Below, piece by piece: positions 35,404 to 44,952 of a stretch of DNA of 64,000 bases. The DNA is from Bdellovibrio sp. 28-41-41. GTDB taxonomy: Bacteria; Bdellovibrionota; Bdellovibrionia; Bdellovibrionales; Bdellovibrionaceae. Under the pieces are notes generated by a model. It was given only the letters and a program-made list of their open reading frames with translations, ran no database searches and was not told where the DNA came from. The translations under genes were made by a program, and so were the position numbers. The number at the start of each line of letters is the position of its first letter. Within the stretch, counting starts at the first letter, position 1. The stretch covers positions 41,015 through 105,014 of the forward strand of contig NCGL01000005.1 in NCBI GenBank assembly GCA_002256935.1, written 5' to 3'.

Positions 35404-37158
35404 TTAGAGAGTTCTACCTAAAATAAGGTCTTTTAATAATTCCTCGATTGAGTTGAATTTAATTCCGAGGGCTTTTTCCCATTCAGATCTTTGTTCATTT
35501 TCGAATGACCGAGTCTGACCTTCTAGACCCCATGAAAGTGATTCTTTTGATGTCACCACTCGCACATTCGGAAACGATTTTAAAAAGTCTTTTTTCTCAT
35601 TTAAGAATTCATCTATTGGTTTAAGGGGAACGATGACATTAACAGGCTTTCTACCTTTCAGAGTTTGATCGAAGGCTTTTCCTGAAGATAAAAACGAAGG
35701 TGGGTCCTCGAAAATTAGTAGGGGATCTTTTGCATTTTTAACTACAGAGAAGAACGTCCCGCCGATTCCGTGTCGTTTGCGTGTTACCCAGCGACCATTG
35801 ATAATGTAGCCTGTAAGACTTGCATTTGGATTTTCCTGAGAAATGAATTTGTAGCGCCCTCCAGAACACGCCTTAAATCTTTTGTCTTTAGAAAGTGTTG
35901 ACAAAATTTTTGACGTTTCAAAAAGAGCGCTTTTAATGGATATTTCTTTTTCAGCTTTTGCTTTACGAAATGGCTGAGGCACATAGAAGGCTTTAAAGCT
36001 CGGTGTTCGATCTTCAATAAGATTTTGGACAGCTTCAACCATTCCTGTGTTGTCAAATCTCTTCAATGTTTCTAACCAAGATTCTTGATGAGTGTAATTT
36101 ATAAACTCAAGCGAACCACCTCGCGTTTTAGCCTTTTCGTTATGCCAATGATTGCCTTTGATTTTCACATGCTCTCGACCAGGCATATGCATTTTTCCAT
36201 CTGAATCAACTTCAAATATTTGTCCCAGATTCTTTCCATACTCCTGAATATCTAGTTTTTGGATTTGCTTAATGAGATCTTTTGGGATGATGAGTCCCTC
36301 ATAGCGATACTCCGGTATGTTTTGATCTTTATTCTGCCGGTGAACTTTCCAATGGTTCGAAAAATTTATTTTTTCGATTGGCGTTTTCTTTAATCCTGCT
36401 TCATAAAAAATTTGATAATTCTTTTTAAACTGTTCAATCAACCCAGATTTAGAGAACTTCGCGCCAAGACCGTTGGTATCATCACGTCTAGCTTTTCTGT
36501 CGGGGTATTTGTACGAAATGTGTTTATTTTCAACTCTTACCTGGATTCCGAACTGATTTAGAACTCCAGCGTATTCGTCAAAACTAGTTGCAATACCACG
36601 AGCAAATTCTGCTTTTTCTCTAAGGTCTAAAACATAAGAAAACCCACTTCGCTTTTTTAAGTCTTGGATTTCCTTGGGAGCTTTATTAAAAGCTTCTTTT
36701 GACTGTGATTCAATGATAGAAAGTCCTTTTTCGATACAGAGCGAATCACTTATATTTCTTAAATCATGTACATGTCTTATTTTGTTCCAAATTCTTTCGC
36801 CATTGTCCAGATTTACAGGATTAAGCATGATATGGTTATGAATGTGACCTTTATCAGTATGAGTGACCACAGCAAACTGATACCCAGGGAACATTTCTTC
36901 GATCATTTTTCGACCTATCTTTGTATACTCATCTGGCGCTAACTTTTTACTATCTTCCTCATTGAATGCTTGAATGATATGGAATGCTTTGAAATTTTCT
37001 TTTACTCCATGGACCATTTGAGTTGCGATAAACTGTTCAACCACGAAACCCTCACTGCAATCATTTAGTTCGAGCGGATCATCAATATCTCGTTTGCCTA
37101 ACACGTACTCAGCGATACCAAAAATATTCCTATTTGTTTTGATTTTTACATACGCCAT
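35404..37158 (-). CDS. mobA: MOBP-type relaxase (VirD2/MobA-like)
   Basis: The 584-residue protein has the metal-binding motif HTDKGHIHNH (His100, His105, His107, His109) and a Tyr at about 18 (GIAEYVLGK) as candidate nicking residue. The C-terminal part (about 420-570) is basic with a Toprim- or primase-like look (LLIFEDPP) that is uncertain. It would nick the element at oriT and guide the strand to the coupling protein. The start overlaps MobC by 29 bases. Confidence 0.85.
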   Translation of the reverse strand: MAYVKIKTNRNIFGIAEYVLGKRDIDDPLELNDCSEGFVVEQFIATQMVHGVKENFKAFHIIQAFNEEDSKKLAPDEYTKIGRKMIEEMFPGYQFAVVTHTDKGHIHNHIMLNPVNLDNGERIWNKIRHVHDLRNISDSLCIEKGLSIIESQSKEAFNKAPKEIQDLKKRSGFSYVLDLREKAEFARGIATSFDEYAGVLNQFGIQVRVENKHISYKYPDRKARRDDTNGLGAKFSKSGLIEQFKKNYQIFYEAGLKKTPIEKINFSNHWKVHRQNKDQNIPEYRYEGLIIPKDLIKQIQKLDIQEYGKNLGQIFEVDSDGKMHMPGREHVKIKGNHWHNEKAKTRGGSLEFINYTHQESWLETLKRFDNTGMVEAVQNLIEDRTPSFKAFYVPQPFRKAKAEKEISIKSALFETSKILSTLSKDKRFKACSGGRYKFISQENPNASLTGYIINGRWVTRKRHGIGGTFFSVVKNAKDPLLIFEDPPSFLSSGKAFDQTLKGRKPVNVIVPLKPIDEFLNEKKDFLKSFPNVRVVTSKESLSWGLEGQTRSFENEQRSEWEKALGIKFNSIEELLKDLILGRTL

Positions 37159-37492
37159 TGGACCTCGTTATGTATTGAAGGATCAGGCTGATTTGTTCCT
37201 CAATTTGAGCCAAATCAGACTTTAATATAGGAAGGCCACGGTTAGAGTTTTTTGCAAGTTGATTGATATTATTACCGATTCGGCCTAGTTGGGCTAAAAT
37301 GCTTTTTGTACCTTCATTATCAATTAATGGCTTTGTAGGTAGTCTATTGAAGTATGAATCACGCAGTAGTGTCGGAATACTCTTCCCCAAAATAAGTGAT
37401 TCAGTGTCCAAACGATTTTGTTCATCTTCAGAAAAGCGAATAAATGTGCCAGGACGATTTTTTTGTAACTTTTCTTTATTTTCTGAATTCAT
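37130..37492 (-). CDS. mobC: MobC-like relaxosome accessory protein
   Basis: The 120-residue protein has a ribbon-helix-helix-like N-terminus (FIRFSEDEQNRLDTESLILG) and the diagnostic MobC segment LGRIGNNINQLAKNSNRG. It helps the relaxase open the DNA at oriT. It overlaps the relaxase gene and lies just downstream of the hairpin-rich space. Confidence 0.8.
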   Translation of the reverse strand: MNSENKEKLQKNRPGTFIRFSEDEQNRLDTESLILGKSIPTLLRDSYFNRLPTKPLIDNEGTKSILAQLGRIGNNINQLAKNSNRGLPILKSDLAQIEEQISLILQYITRSNGVCKNQNK

Positions 37493-37530
37493 TTTTTACC
37501 TCCTGTATAGAACATTTCTTAAAAGCTTGA

Positions 37531-37613
37531 GCGCCTAAAAAAGGCGCGAATTCCCGGATGGCAAGCATGGACTTGGATATCCCAAGTCCTCTCTTGTTGG
37601 GGTGAACCCCAAG
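37531..37613. other. Candidate oriT with three hairpins
   Basis: Upstream of mobC are GCGCCT/AGGCGC (37531-37547), GGACTTGG/CCAAGTCC (37569-37576 with 37582-37589), and TTGGGG/CCCCAA (37597-37602 with 37607-37612). Stacked inverted repeats next to mobC-mobA are typical of oriT. No nic sequence was recognised. Confidence 0.5.
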
Positions 37614-37639
37614 CCCCCTTATTGAGAACTCTTCAACCG

Positions 37640-39127
37640 TCATGGAACCATCCCAGCAACTCTAGCAACCGTGGTTGAAGCTTCTGTGACCTGTTGAATG
37701 GCGACTGGCATGTGATCTCCGCGACTACTTAAGAGCCATTGCCCGGCAAAAAAGCCAACCATAGCTGACAGTCCAGGACCCACAGCAATTTGCGCCCAGC
37801 TAATTGCGGAAGAAATATAATAGGCCTGATCGCTAATGAGCATCGCCGAATAGAGCGAGTAAGAGTCCGTCATTTGCCCGAAGAGCTTCATAGTTTCAGG
37901 AACCACAAAAACATTCGTTAACAAATGATAGAGGCCTGTCCAAATCGGTACCCAAAGACAGACAGACAAATAAACCATGAACCACCAAATCACCACTCGC
38001 CACCTCAAGGCGATAATGAAGAACGGTAGCAAACAACTTGCAACGAGAAGCGCGGCTTTAGTTAAACCTAAGATCATCGGTGCCACACGTAGTTGTTCGT
38101 TGAACTCTTTAGCGCGTTCAACAGCAACTCCAACTCCGGCAGATTCTCGTAAATTCAGACTTCTAAGAATTCCCTCGTGACTAACAAGTCTTCCTAAATA
38201 CTGAAGGATTCTTCCATAAACGCCTTGCACTTCGCCGCCATTGATTACTCCCATTCCTTTTTCATTCTTCTCGATATAGAAATTCAGAAGAGCAGACGAA
38301 ACTTTGAAGTTCGACATCTGCTCAGTCGAAATGGGAGATGGTCCTTTCAATTTAGATAAAACGTTTTCTTCCCAGCCCATTGATGGCAAAGCGACTTGAT
38401 GCAAATCGTTTTGAACTTCTTGTCTCAGATCAAAGCAAGTTTTTCCTCCGTCTAGTTGAATCTCCGAAAGTGCGTTTGAACTTGCTTCCGATAAATTTAA
38501 CAATCCATCTGCTCCAGATTTTCGATCATTCACGGACTTTTCAAACGAAGGTAAGAGTCGCTCAATACAGTCTTGTGAATAAAGTTCCAACTTTGATCGT
38601 AGTTTTGGATCATCGATCGTCGTTGCACCTGCAAGCAATAAAGCTTTGTAATACAGGTTCGGCGATTCGGCATTGGAATGCGGGCCCTTCATTAACAAGT
38701 CTGTAAGCTTCGTCATCAGCCAACTAATTTCCTCAGCACTACGAACCATTAAATCAACAGGTAAACTCAAGCGAATATCCTTATCCACTGAGCCTAACCG
38801 TGAAACAATGTAGGGACTGTCCTCCCAAGATTCCTTTGTAAACGTCTTAACCATCGTGTGGTTGCTGACTTTTAGACAGGCCAGTCCCAGAAGATAACAA
38901 ACAATGACTTTCACTAAAGTTCCCACTGATACATACGAAGAAGAGAAAACCGTTGTTCCCATCTGCCTAGCAAATAACTGAATAACTGTAGTTAAAAATA
39001 GAATTCCGAAAACAAGCAAACAGAGTGCGCGCACAAAATGATCGCTCGCTAAGAATCTAACAATTTCTGTATACCAATAGAGACCCATATAGGTGAAGTA
39101 GGCTTCAACAGCAGTTAATGCATGCAT
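37640..39127 (-). CDS. TraG-N-like mating-pair membrane protein
   Basis: About 495 residues: N-terminal membrane helices, then the F-TraG pattern with PVDLMVRSAEEISWLMTKL, ATTIDDPKLRSKLELYSQDC (the DPxLRxxLxxYxxxC motif), and C-terminal helices. F TraG stabilises mating pairs and blocks redundant transfer. It lacks the long C-terminal domain of F TraG. The ATG at 39127 (GGAGG upstream) is preferred to 39169, which removes an overlap with TraH. Confidence 0.75.
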   Translation of the reverse strand: MHALTAVEAYFTYMGLYWYTEIVRFLASDHFVRALCLLVFGILFLTTVIQLFARQMGTTVFSSSYVSVGTLVKVIVCYLLGLACLKVSNHTMVKTFTKESWEDSPYIVSRLGSVDKDIRLSLPVDLMVRSAEEISWLMTKLTDLLMKGPHSNAESPNLYYKALLLAGATTIDDPKLRSKLELYSQDCIERLLPSFEKSVNDRKSGADGLLNLSEASSNALSEIQLDGGKTCFDLRQEVQNDLHQVALPSMGWEENVLSKLKGPSPISTEQMSNFKVSSALLNFYIEKNEKGMGVINGGEVQGVYGRILQYLGRLVSHEGILRSLNLRESAGVGVAVERAKEFNEQLRVAPMILGLTKAALLVASCLLPFFIIALRWRVVIWWFMVYLSVCLWVPIWTGLYHLLTNVFVVPETMKLFGQMTDSYSLYSAMLISDQAYYISSAISWAQIAVGPGLSAMVGFFAGQWLLSSRGDHMPVAIQQVTEASTTVARVAGMVP

Positions 39128-39129
39128 AA

Positions 39130-40431
39130 CTAAAACCCTCCAGAATTGCAGAACGTGGGGTCCGAACAATCAAAAAACATTTCTTTCAACTTTCCTTGAT
39201 TTATTTTTGAAGCTTGGCTCTCGAGGTTTCGTCTCGTAACACCTGATTCGTAATATGAGCCGTCTTCTTGGACTGAAGCCAAAACTGTTCTTAACTGGTC
39301 AGTTCCGGATTTTCGTAGCTCAAGGGTTGCCTCAAGTGAATCCTTCAGTTGCTGTCGAAGCTCCATTGCTTCTTTTTGCCGATGAGGCGGAAGATTTGGA
39401 TTTCGAGAAGCTAAGGCTAAGACCTCAAGACTTTTTTCTGCGTCTTGCGCAACGTTGTTTGCGGCAACGACTTGAGCAAGTCTTCGAATGGCATCACGTC
39501 GTGATCTATTCGGCAAATAATAGAGTTTCCTAACTGCTTCCATTGCGACGTCTTGAGGTAGTCCGTTTTCAAAAATATCCTGGATCTTTTTTCTGGTTGC
39601 AGAACTAAAACTTCCTTGAACTTCATCACGTTCAAGGTCATTCATTAAATCGCTCAACTTTTCTGAAACGGACGCAGACGCCTCACTAATATATTCGCGA
39701 GGGGTTGTAAGCCTTGATTTAGGACCAAACTCAACGCTCACTTTTCCTTCGGAAACTACCGTGTCTCCCACAAACGATTTGGTCATCTGGATGATTCTTT
39801 CAGAATCGTCTCCTCGTAAGCCAGCCCATTTAGCGGTCGATTCAATAAGTGTGTTAGCCTTTACAGGACCGTTTTTTCCACCGGCCCAGTCTTCGAGTTT
39901 ACTCAGTCTATTTCCGCATTCTTCAAGAGCAGCCTTTACATCTCGACCGTTTTCACTCATTTTCTTGCGCACACATTGTTGTTTCGACATATCGTAGTCA
40001 GCTACGCGACTATCAACGTATTTATCGATCATCGAACAACTGTCGAGATTCAATTGGCTAAGAAAGTGCGATGACATTCGCATATGCTTTGCGATGGCAC
40101 AATACGAGGGTGACAAATAGCAAAGCGCCAGCATTCCACCGGCACTTTGAATTTGATTTCCAACGCCTTTGAAAAAATCGTCGCTAAGTAAGTCCTTTAA
40201 ATTTGCTTGGAGATTCGTAGCGACATTCATTTCGCCACAACTTGCACCGACTTCGACCTTCGCAGACAAATCAATAACCTTGTAACGATCAAGTGAGGTG
40301 GGGCTGGTATCAGACAAGTCACGGAGTCCGAAAGAATTTACCTTCGTTGAATTGCGGTAAGAAAAATCTGCTCGCGCAAAACCTGAAGTCATTAGAATAC
40401 AAAAAAGTAGAATCTTTGATTCTAATTTCAT
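39130..40431 (-). CDS. TraH-like pilus assembly protein
   Basis: The 433-residue secreted protein (signal MKLESKILLFCILMTSGFA) has the TraH features: VGASCGEMNVATNLQANL, a Cys-Pro-like turn (YLSPSYCAIAKH) and QLNLDSCSMID. It ends with a Cys pair (FDCSDPTFCNSGG). TraH acts in the periplasm in F-type pilus assembly, and its disulphides may be handled by the TraF-like protein of the same operon. Confidence 0.72.
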   Translation of the reverse strand: MKLESKILLFCILMTSGFARADFSYRNSTKVNSFGLRDLSDTSPTSLDRYKVIDLSAKVEVGASCGEMNVATNLQANLKDLLSDDFFKGVGNQIQSAGGMLALCYLSPSYCAIAKHMRMSSHFLSQLNLDSCSMIDKYVDSRVADYDMSKQQCVRKKMSENGRDVKAALEECGNRLSKLEDWAGGKNGPVKANTLIESTAKWAGLRGDDSERIIQMTKSFVGDTVVSEGKVSVEFGPKSRLTTPREYISEASASVSEKLSDLMNDLERDEVQGSFSSATRKKIQDIFENGLPQDVAMEAVRKLYYLPNRSRRDAIRRLAQVVAANNVAQDAEKSLEVLALASRNPNLPPHRQKEAMELRQQLKDSLEATLELRKSGTDQLRTVLASVQEDGSYYESGVTRRNLESQASKINQGKLKEMFFDCSDPTFCNSGGF

Positions 40432-40443
40432 TTTTCCTCCTTT

Positions 40444-40929
40444 TTAAAGTCCGAAACTAAAAATACCTAGGGGCTTTCTTTGAGCCTTTGCTAAAGCTTT
40501 TAGCTCGCTACGTTGTTGTTTGATTTCCTGTTTTTGAGCCTGACGGAGCTTGATTTCATGGATCTGAATTTGTTTTCCAAGTTGTGGACCAAGAAACAAC
40601 TTCCGATAATCCTTCTCGCTTTTAATCTGTTCGCGACGCTCGGACATCATTTTCCCAAGGACAGAACCCTCTTCCTCTGCTGACTGAATTGTAAGACTTG
40701 CTAGTCCATACTTGCTTCCTGCCAGCAAATTGTTAAGGTAGCGAGTGTAATTCAAATTGGCCGTCTCAATTGATTCATCCAAGATCTGGTGAACAATGGG
40801 ATCTTCCTTTTTATATTGTGCAACCATGCCCTTAAACTGATCGAAAGAAAGACCGTCATGTTCTTCAATAATCGAACGAATTTGGAAAAGTGTTGATCGC
40901 CTTTGATCTCCTAAACCTTCTACTTTCAT
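40444..40929 (-). CDS. Conserved-position protein of unknown function in the transfer operon
   Basis: The 161-residue protein has no signal peptide. It is helical, with a basic coiled-coil-like end (RQAQKQEIKQQRSELKALAK). It stands between TraC and TraH, where F has TrbI/TraW/TrbC, but I see no likeness to those. It may be cytoplasmic and bind TraC. Confidence 0.55.
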   Translation of the reverse strand: MKVEGLGDQRRSTLFQIRSIIEEHDGLSFDQFKGMVAQYKKEDPIVHQILDESIETANLNYTRYLNNLLAGSKYGLASLTIQSAEEEGSVLGKMMSERREQIKSEKDYRKLFLGPQLGKQIQIHEIKLRQAQKQEIKQQRSELKALAKAQRKPLGIFSFGL

Positions 40930-40941
40930 ATTATTTCCTTT

Positions 40942-43443
40942 CTACGCGATTCCGTTTGGGTGGTTCAAAACGAGGTATTCAATCGCTTTGACTGCATCAT
41001 CATCGTGTTTCTTTAGACTCTTCAGCGCTTCGCGCCCTTCTTTTGCATTAGTGGGCGACTGCCATCGTTCGTGAGGAGTCTGCTCATAAACCAAAACGCC
41101 ACGCTTTCCCGTGGATTTACCGACATAATAGATTTCGCTCTTTACGCCGCGCTCGGTTCGCAGTGAGGTAATGTTCTCTTTATCCGCTTCCGTAATCTTT
41201 TCTGAATAAGTCGAAAGCTTTTGAACATTATCCTTGTCCATCGGAAGAAAACAAAAATGCTCAGCAACTTGAAATAGAGCAAGGCATACGGGAATCTCGA
41301 AAAAGTTTTGGGGACGGTTCGTTGCGCCGTATATCCAAAAAGCGTCCTTCCGAGCAGTTTCAGCCTTGTTGATAAAATACTGAGTCAACAGCTCGCTCTC
41401 ACGACCCAAGGCCGCGATTTCGTCTAAGATTGCCCAGATTTCCCGAGATTGATTTTCGGGAAGTAGCTTTAGCTGTCGTATTTCTTCAAAGATACTGCCT
41501 ACTGTTAAATTCAGAAGGACGGGATCGTCTTGAATCTGCCCTAAATCATAGACGTAAAACCGCTTATCAAAATTTAAACGATCCGTTGAAGGTCGAAAAT
41601 AATTGGCGTAAAGGCCGTCGCCGTAAAAGTTGCGGAGCTTCACAAGTAGATCCTCAATGGGCTTTCTGAACCGTTCGAAGCCTTCAAGTGCAGGAAGGTA
41701 AGCCAGTTCCGCAGCTAACGAGTCCATATCAACGCAGATGGCCTCGTTGTTCTCAAACTCAAACAATTCGCCCTCGACAAATTTTAATCCGGAAGCTAAG
41801 ACCTTTTTCTTAAATGCGAGTCGAACTGCTTGCGAAATAGCTTCCTTATGCTCGCTCTCGATAACAAAACTTGGAGAAGTAAGGCGAATAGCTTCGCAAA
41901 CCCAATTTGTCAGAACCGATATTTTCTTTTGATCGTAGACTCCACGAAACACACTGGCAGGACACGAACGCCCATGATTAAAGACGTTCAATTCGCCATT
42001 ATAAAATTTAACATTCATCGTCTGACTTGTATTAAAATCCAGTACGAAACAAATAGGCTCGGGGTTAATTGCTTTGAGCCCGTTTATAACAGAATTTATG
42101 AATGCCGACTTTCCTGACCCAGAATCGCCGAGGAAAATTCCATGTTGGCTAGTTTGACCTTCGACAGTAGAAAAGGGAACTAAATTGCGATCTCGAGATC
42201 GATAAATCTGTAACGGCTTATCGGTTCCTTTGAATGAGTCAAAAATAGGAAGGAAGTTAATAATTTCACTTCGATGAAGTGGTATATGTCTTTGAGTACC
42301 CCATTCACTTTTTGGATCGAAATGTAGTGGAAGTCCAGCCCTCAAGAGATCAAAACCAATTTCTGATTCAATGATTGAATTGCAGTCGAATGCTTCAACT
42401 GCAAATGTTGAAACTTTGTTTGCCCGGTCGTTTAGTTCCTGATCCGATTCACCATAGACTGTTACGCTCCAAGTGAGGTGGACACACGGATCGCCTTCCG
42501 CCAGGCGTTTCTTGGTCGATTGAATATCATCAAACTGCCGCCTTGATTTCGGCGAAAAACTGTTTTTTGTACACCATTCTTTAATTCCCAAAAACTTTGC
42601 CGTTTTCCCTTTAGATGGAAAACTCATTCTCATAGATAATGTGAATGGAAAGTTTAATCGGACAAAGAGGCTTGAAGCTCCTTCATAGTGATCTGAAGGT
42701 ACAAGAAAGCTAATCGTTCGAGACTTAGTATCTCCGATCAATCCCGCAGAATTAGCATGAATGGTTTCAAAGAACATTTGTTCATTAAGAGGAACTTCAT
42801 TGTTAATCGAACCTAGTGCTCGAGAACCGGCGACTCCAAATCCAGAGCGAACAATAGTTCTTAATTCAGTCGCATCAATTCTTGAAACTTTAATTTGACT
42901 CAAGCTCTCTATTCTTGAAAGAATTTTTTCAAATTCATCAACGCGCCTTTCGAATTGGTTTAAACCACGCAATACAGAGCCAGCAATATCCTCTGGAAGC
43001 AACTCAGCTACATTCAAAGGCGATGTGTCCGGAATAAACCGAAGCGACAGATAGCAACTACGAGCAAAGAGGTCCTGACTCGCCATTTTTGAAATTCGCA
43101 TATTTCTCAAAAACTCTGCGACTTTATTTTCTGGCTCGTAACCAAGACTTGTTGCTTTTACGACAGTATCTATTTCAAGCGGCGTTTGTGTGAAATAAAA
43201 CTGCGCCAAACAATTTGATGGAAGGGTCAGAATCAAATCCAATTGGCTTTTTAAGTCCTTGAAGTCATTCACGGACATTGGTTCATGCTCTTTTAGCGAT
43301 AACCTATAGACGACCCCAAGACTGGTATCTTGAAGAATGAAAAGCTTTTTATCTTCCCGAAATTCTCGATACGGCAAACTATCAACTATATTTTGCTTTG
43401 GCTGATTTGAATATTGGGATGTGAACTTTTCTAATAAACTCAT
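40942..43443 (-). CDS. traC: TraC/VirB4 secretion ATPase
   Basis: The 833-residue protein has Walker A GDSGSGKSAFIN at about 436 and Walker B EIWAILDEIAALGR at about 672. The N-terminal part resembles TraC (RLSLKEHEPM, FYFTQTPLEID). C-terminal GATNRPQNFF is a motif 3-like element. VirB4 ATPases drive pilus assembly and substrate transfer. It follows the TraV-like gene, the F-plasmid order. Confidence 0.88.
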   Translation of the reverse strand: MSLLEKFTSQYSNQPKQNIVDSLPYREFREDKKLFILQDTSLGVVYRLSLKEHEPMSVNDFKDLKSQLDLILTLPSNCLAQFYFTQTPLEIDTVVKATSLGYEPENKVAEFLRNMRISKMASQDLFARSCYLSLRFIPDTSPLNVAELLPEDIAGSVLRGLNQFERRVDEFEKILSRIESLSQIKVSRIDATELRTIVRSGFGVAGSRALGSINNEVPLNEQMFFETIHANSAGLIGDTKSRTISFLVPSDHYEGASSLFVRLNFPFTLSMRMSFPSKGKTAKFLGIKEWCTKNSFSPKSRRQFDDIQSTKKRLAEGDPCVHLTWSVTVYGESDQELNDRANKVSTFAVEAFDCNSIIESEIGFDLLRAGLPLHFDPKSEWGTQRHIPLHRSEIINFLPIFDSFKGTDKPLQIYRSRDRNLVPFSTVEGQTSQHGIFLGDSGSGKSAFINSVINGLKAINPEPICFVLDFNTSQTMNVKFYNGELNVFNHGRSCPASVFRGVYDQKKISVLTNWVCEAIRLTSPSFVIESEHKEAISQAVRLAFKKKVLASGLKFVEGELFEFENNEAICVDMDSLAAELAYLPALEGFERFRKPIEDLLVKLRNFYGDGLYANYFRPSTDRLNFDKRFYVYDLGQIQDDPVLLNLTVGSIFEEIRQLKLLPENQSREIWAILDEIAALGRESELLTQYFINKAETARKDAFWIYGATNRPQNFFEIPVCLALFQVAEHFCFLPMDKDNVQKLSTYSEKITEADKENITSLRTERGVKSEIYYVGKSTGKRGVLVYEQTPHERWQSPTNAKEGREALKSLKKHDDDAVKAIEYLVLNHPNGIA

Positions 43444-43451
43444 GTTCTACC

Positions 43452-43748
43452 TCACTTTGATTCAATTTTTTTAAGAGCAGAGTCGTCAAAAATCCAATCT
43501 GGCTCATTCACAACTAAAAGGAGCCTTCCGCCAACAAACCAGTCGCCAGATGACAAAAGCCGACCTCCCATATAAATTTTTTCAACTCTTTGTTTTTTTC
43601 TTCGAGGCATCTCTGCTTTGGGCTCGCTAGGAATGAGCTTTCCATATTCAGCCCTAGCTTCCATTTCACGAGTACTTTCCGGTAGTGATGAACATCCAAC
43701 AAATGGACTAACGGAAAAGATCAGTAACAAACTCAAAACTATTCTCAC
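43452..43748 (-). CDS. TraV/VirB7-like lipoprotein
   Basis: GTG at 43748 has a perfect AGGAGG six bases upstream, giving a lipoprotein signal (SLLLIFSVSPFVGCSSLPES). The rest, about 80 residues, has a basic middle (PRRKKQRVEKIYMGG) and short beta strands. By position between TraB and TraC, and as a lipoprotein, it fits TraV, the outer-membrane core anchor. Sequence similarity itself is low. Confidence 0.65.
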   Translation of the reverse strand: MRIVLSLLLIFSVSPFVGCSSLPESTREMEARAEYGKLIPSEPKAEMPRRKKQRVEKIYMGGRLLSSGDWFVGGRLLLVVNEPDWIFDDSALKKIESK

Positions 43749-44934
43749 CTGAATCCTCCTTCTTAAAAAATTCATAGGGAAGTTCGATATCGCTTCCTAA
43801 AACAAGCCACGCCTCTCTCCCAGAAGTAACTTTCATCGTGGGTCGCAGTCCCTTAAGATAAGATAAATAAAAATCGGCAACCATGCTTCCAACTTGTTGA
43901 CCGCTCTCTTTCAAAACAACTGACGGTGACTGGTCTTCAATACCTTTTCCGCCCATGGACTTAGTATTTCGTTCCAAAGACTGGCCCAAACCATCAATCA
44001 GTGCTTTTGCAAATGCTGATTGAGCGACTCGGCCTTGATTCAGGTTCACTTCCGCCCTGAGAGCAAAATCATTGTCCTTTGTATCTGCTGCCCAACCGAC
44101 AAGTTTATCCTTTTTGAAATACATTCCCGATTTATTGTAACAACTGATCGAATGCGGCGACATTTGAAGGCGTTCGGTCGAAATATCGCCCTCGGCCTTT
44201 GCCACAATGAAACAGCCGCTTAAGTCGATTCTCTTATTGTTTGGTTTTACAAACGCATAGTCGACTTGAAGAAGAGCCGGATATGTTTCACCCATTGGAA
44301 CCTGAACACCGCTCAGGACTTTTGTTTTAACATAAGATCCACTTGGAACGACGACACCAAGAGGCTTATCTTCTCTTGCGACCGTAACGGGGAAACTTAT
44401 GGAATATGGACCAGTTTTTCTTTGGAAGGGTTTCGAGCTTCCAATTCGAGAAGGGATTTCCTTTCCAAATTCAGCTGGCGCTGAAGGGACTGGTCCTTCT
44501 TGAACTGTGGCGGAAACTTCCTCCTGCGGTTTTACCGCAGGGTTAGTCGGCACAGCAGGCGCTTGTTCTTTTGTCTGTTGTGAATCGCGATTAGATACTC
44601 CAGTTCGAACGTCTTCTAAAATTTTTTTCATCTCAGTCATCTGACGTTGAAGTTCTCTGTTATCTCGCTTTAGACTTTCTTGAGTTTCTTCCACAATTTC
44701 AATTTTGTTTTCAGCAAGATGCTTGTAAGGATTTTCAACAACATGAGCTTGCGAAAATTTATCGTTTTTATTTTCATAGATGTAATGAGTTTTCTGCTCT
44801 TGACAACTAATCCCATATATAACAAACAGCAGAAGCGAGCCGCCGACAACCGCTACCCGGCGCTTGTCTTTCTTTACCCAATCGGCAAAAAATACCGAAT
44901 AGTTTCTAAAATAGGTTATTAACTTTTCTTTCAA
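43708..44934 (-). CDS. traB: TraB/VirB10-like core protein
   Basis: The 408-residue protein has one N-terminal helix (VAVVGGSLLLFVIYGISC), a coiled coil (about 70-110), a Pro-rich linker and a C-terminal VirB10 fold (VVVPSGSYVKTKVLSGVQVP, GCFIVAKAEGDISTERL). VirB10 spans both membranes and gates the channel. It overlaps the TraV-like gene by 41 bases. Confidence 0.8.
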   Translation of the reverse strand: MKEKLITYFRNYSVFFADWVKKDKRRVAVVGGSLLLFVIYGISCQEQKTHYIYENKNDKFSQAHVVENPYKHLAENKIEIVEETQESLKRDNRELQRQMTEMKKILEDVRTGVSNRDSQQTKEQAPAVPTNPAVKPQEEVSATVQEGPVPSAPAEFGKEIPSRIGSSKPFQRKTGPYSISFPVTVAREDKPLGVVVPSGSYVKTKVLSGVQVPMGETYPALLQVDYAFVKPNNKRIDLSGCFIVAKAEGDISTERLQMSPHSISCYNKSGMYFKKDKLVGWAADTKDNDFALRAEVNLNQGRVAQSAFAKALIDGLGQSLERNTKSMGGKGIEDQSPSVVLKESGQQVGSMVADFYLSYLKGLRPTMKVTSGREAWLVLGSDIELPYEFFKKEDSGENSFEFVTDLFR

Positions 44935-44952
44935 TATCTGCTCCTTTGTTGA

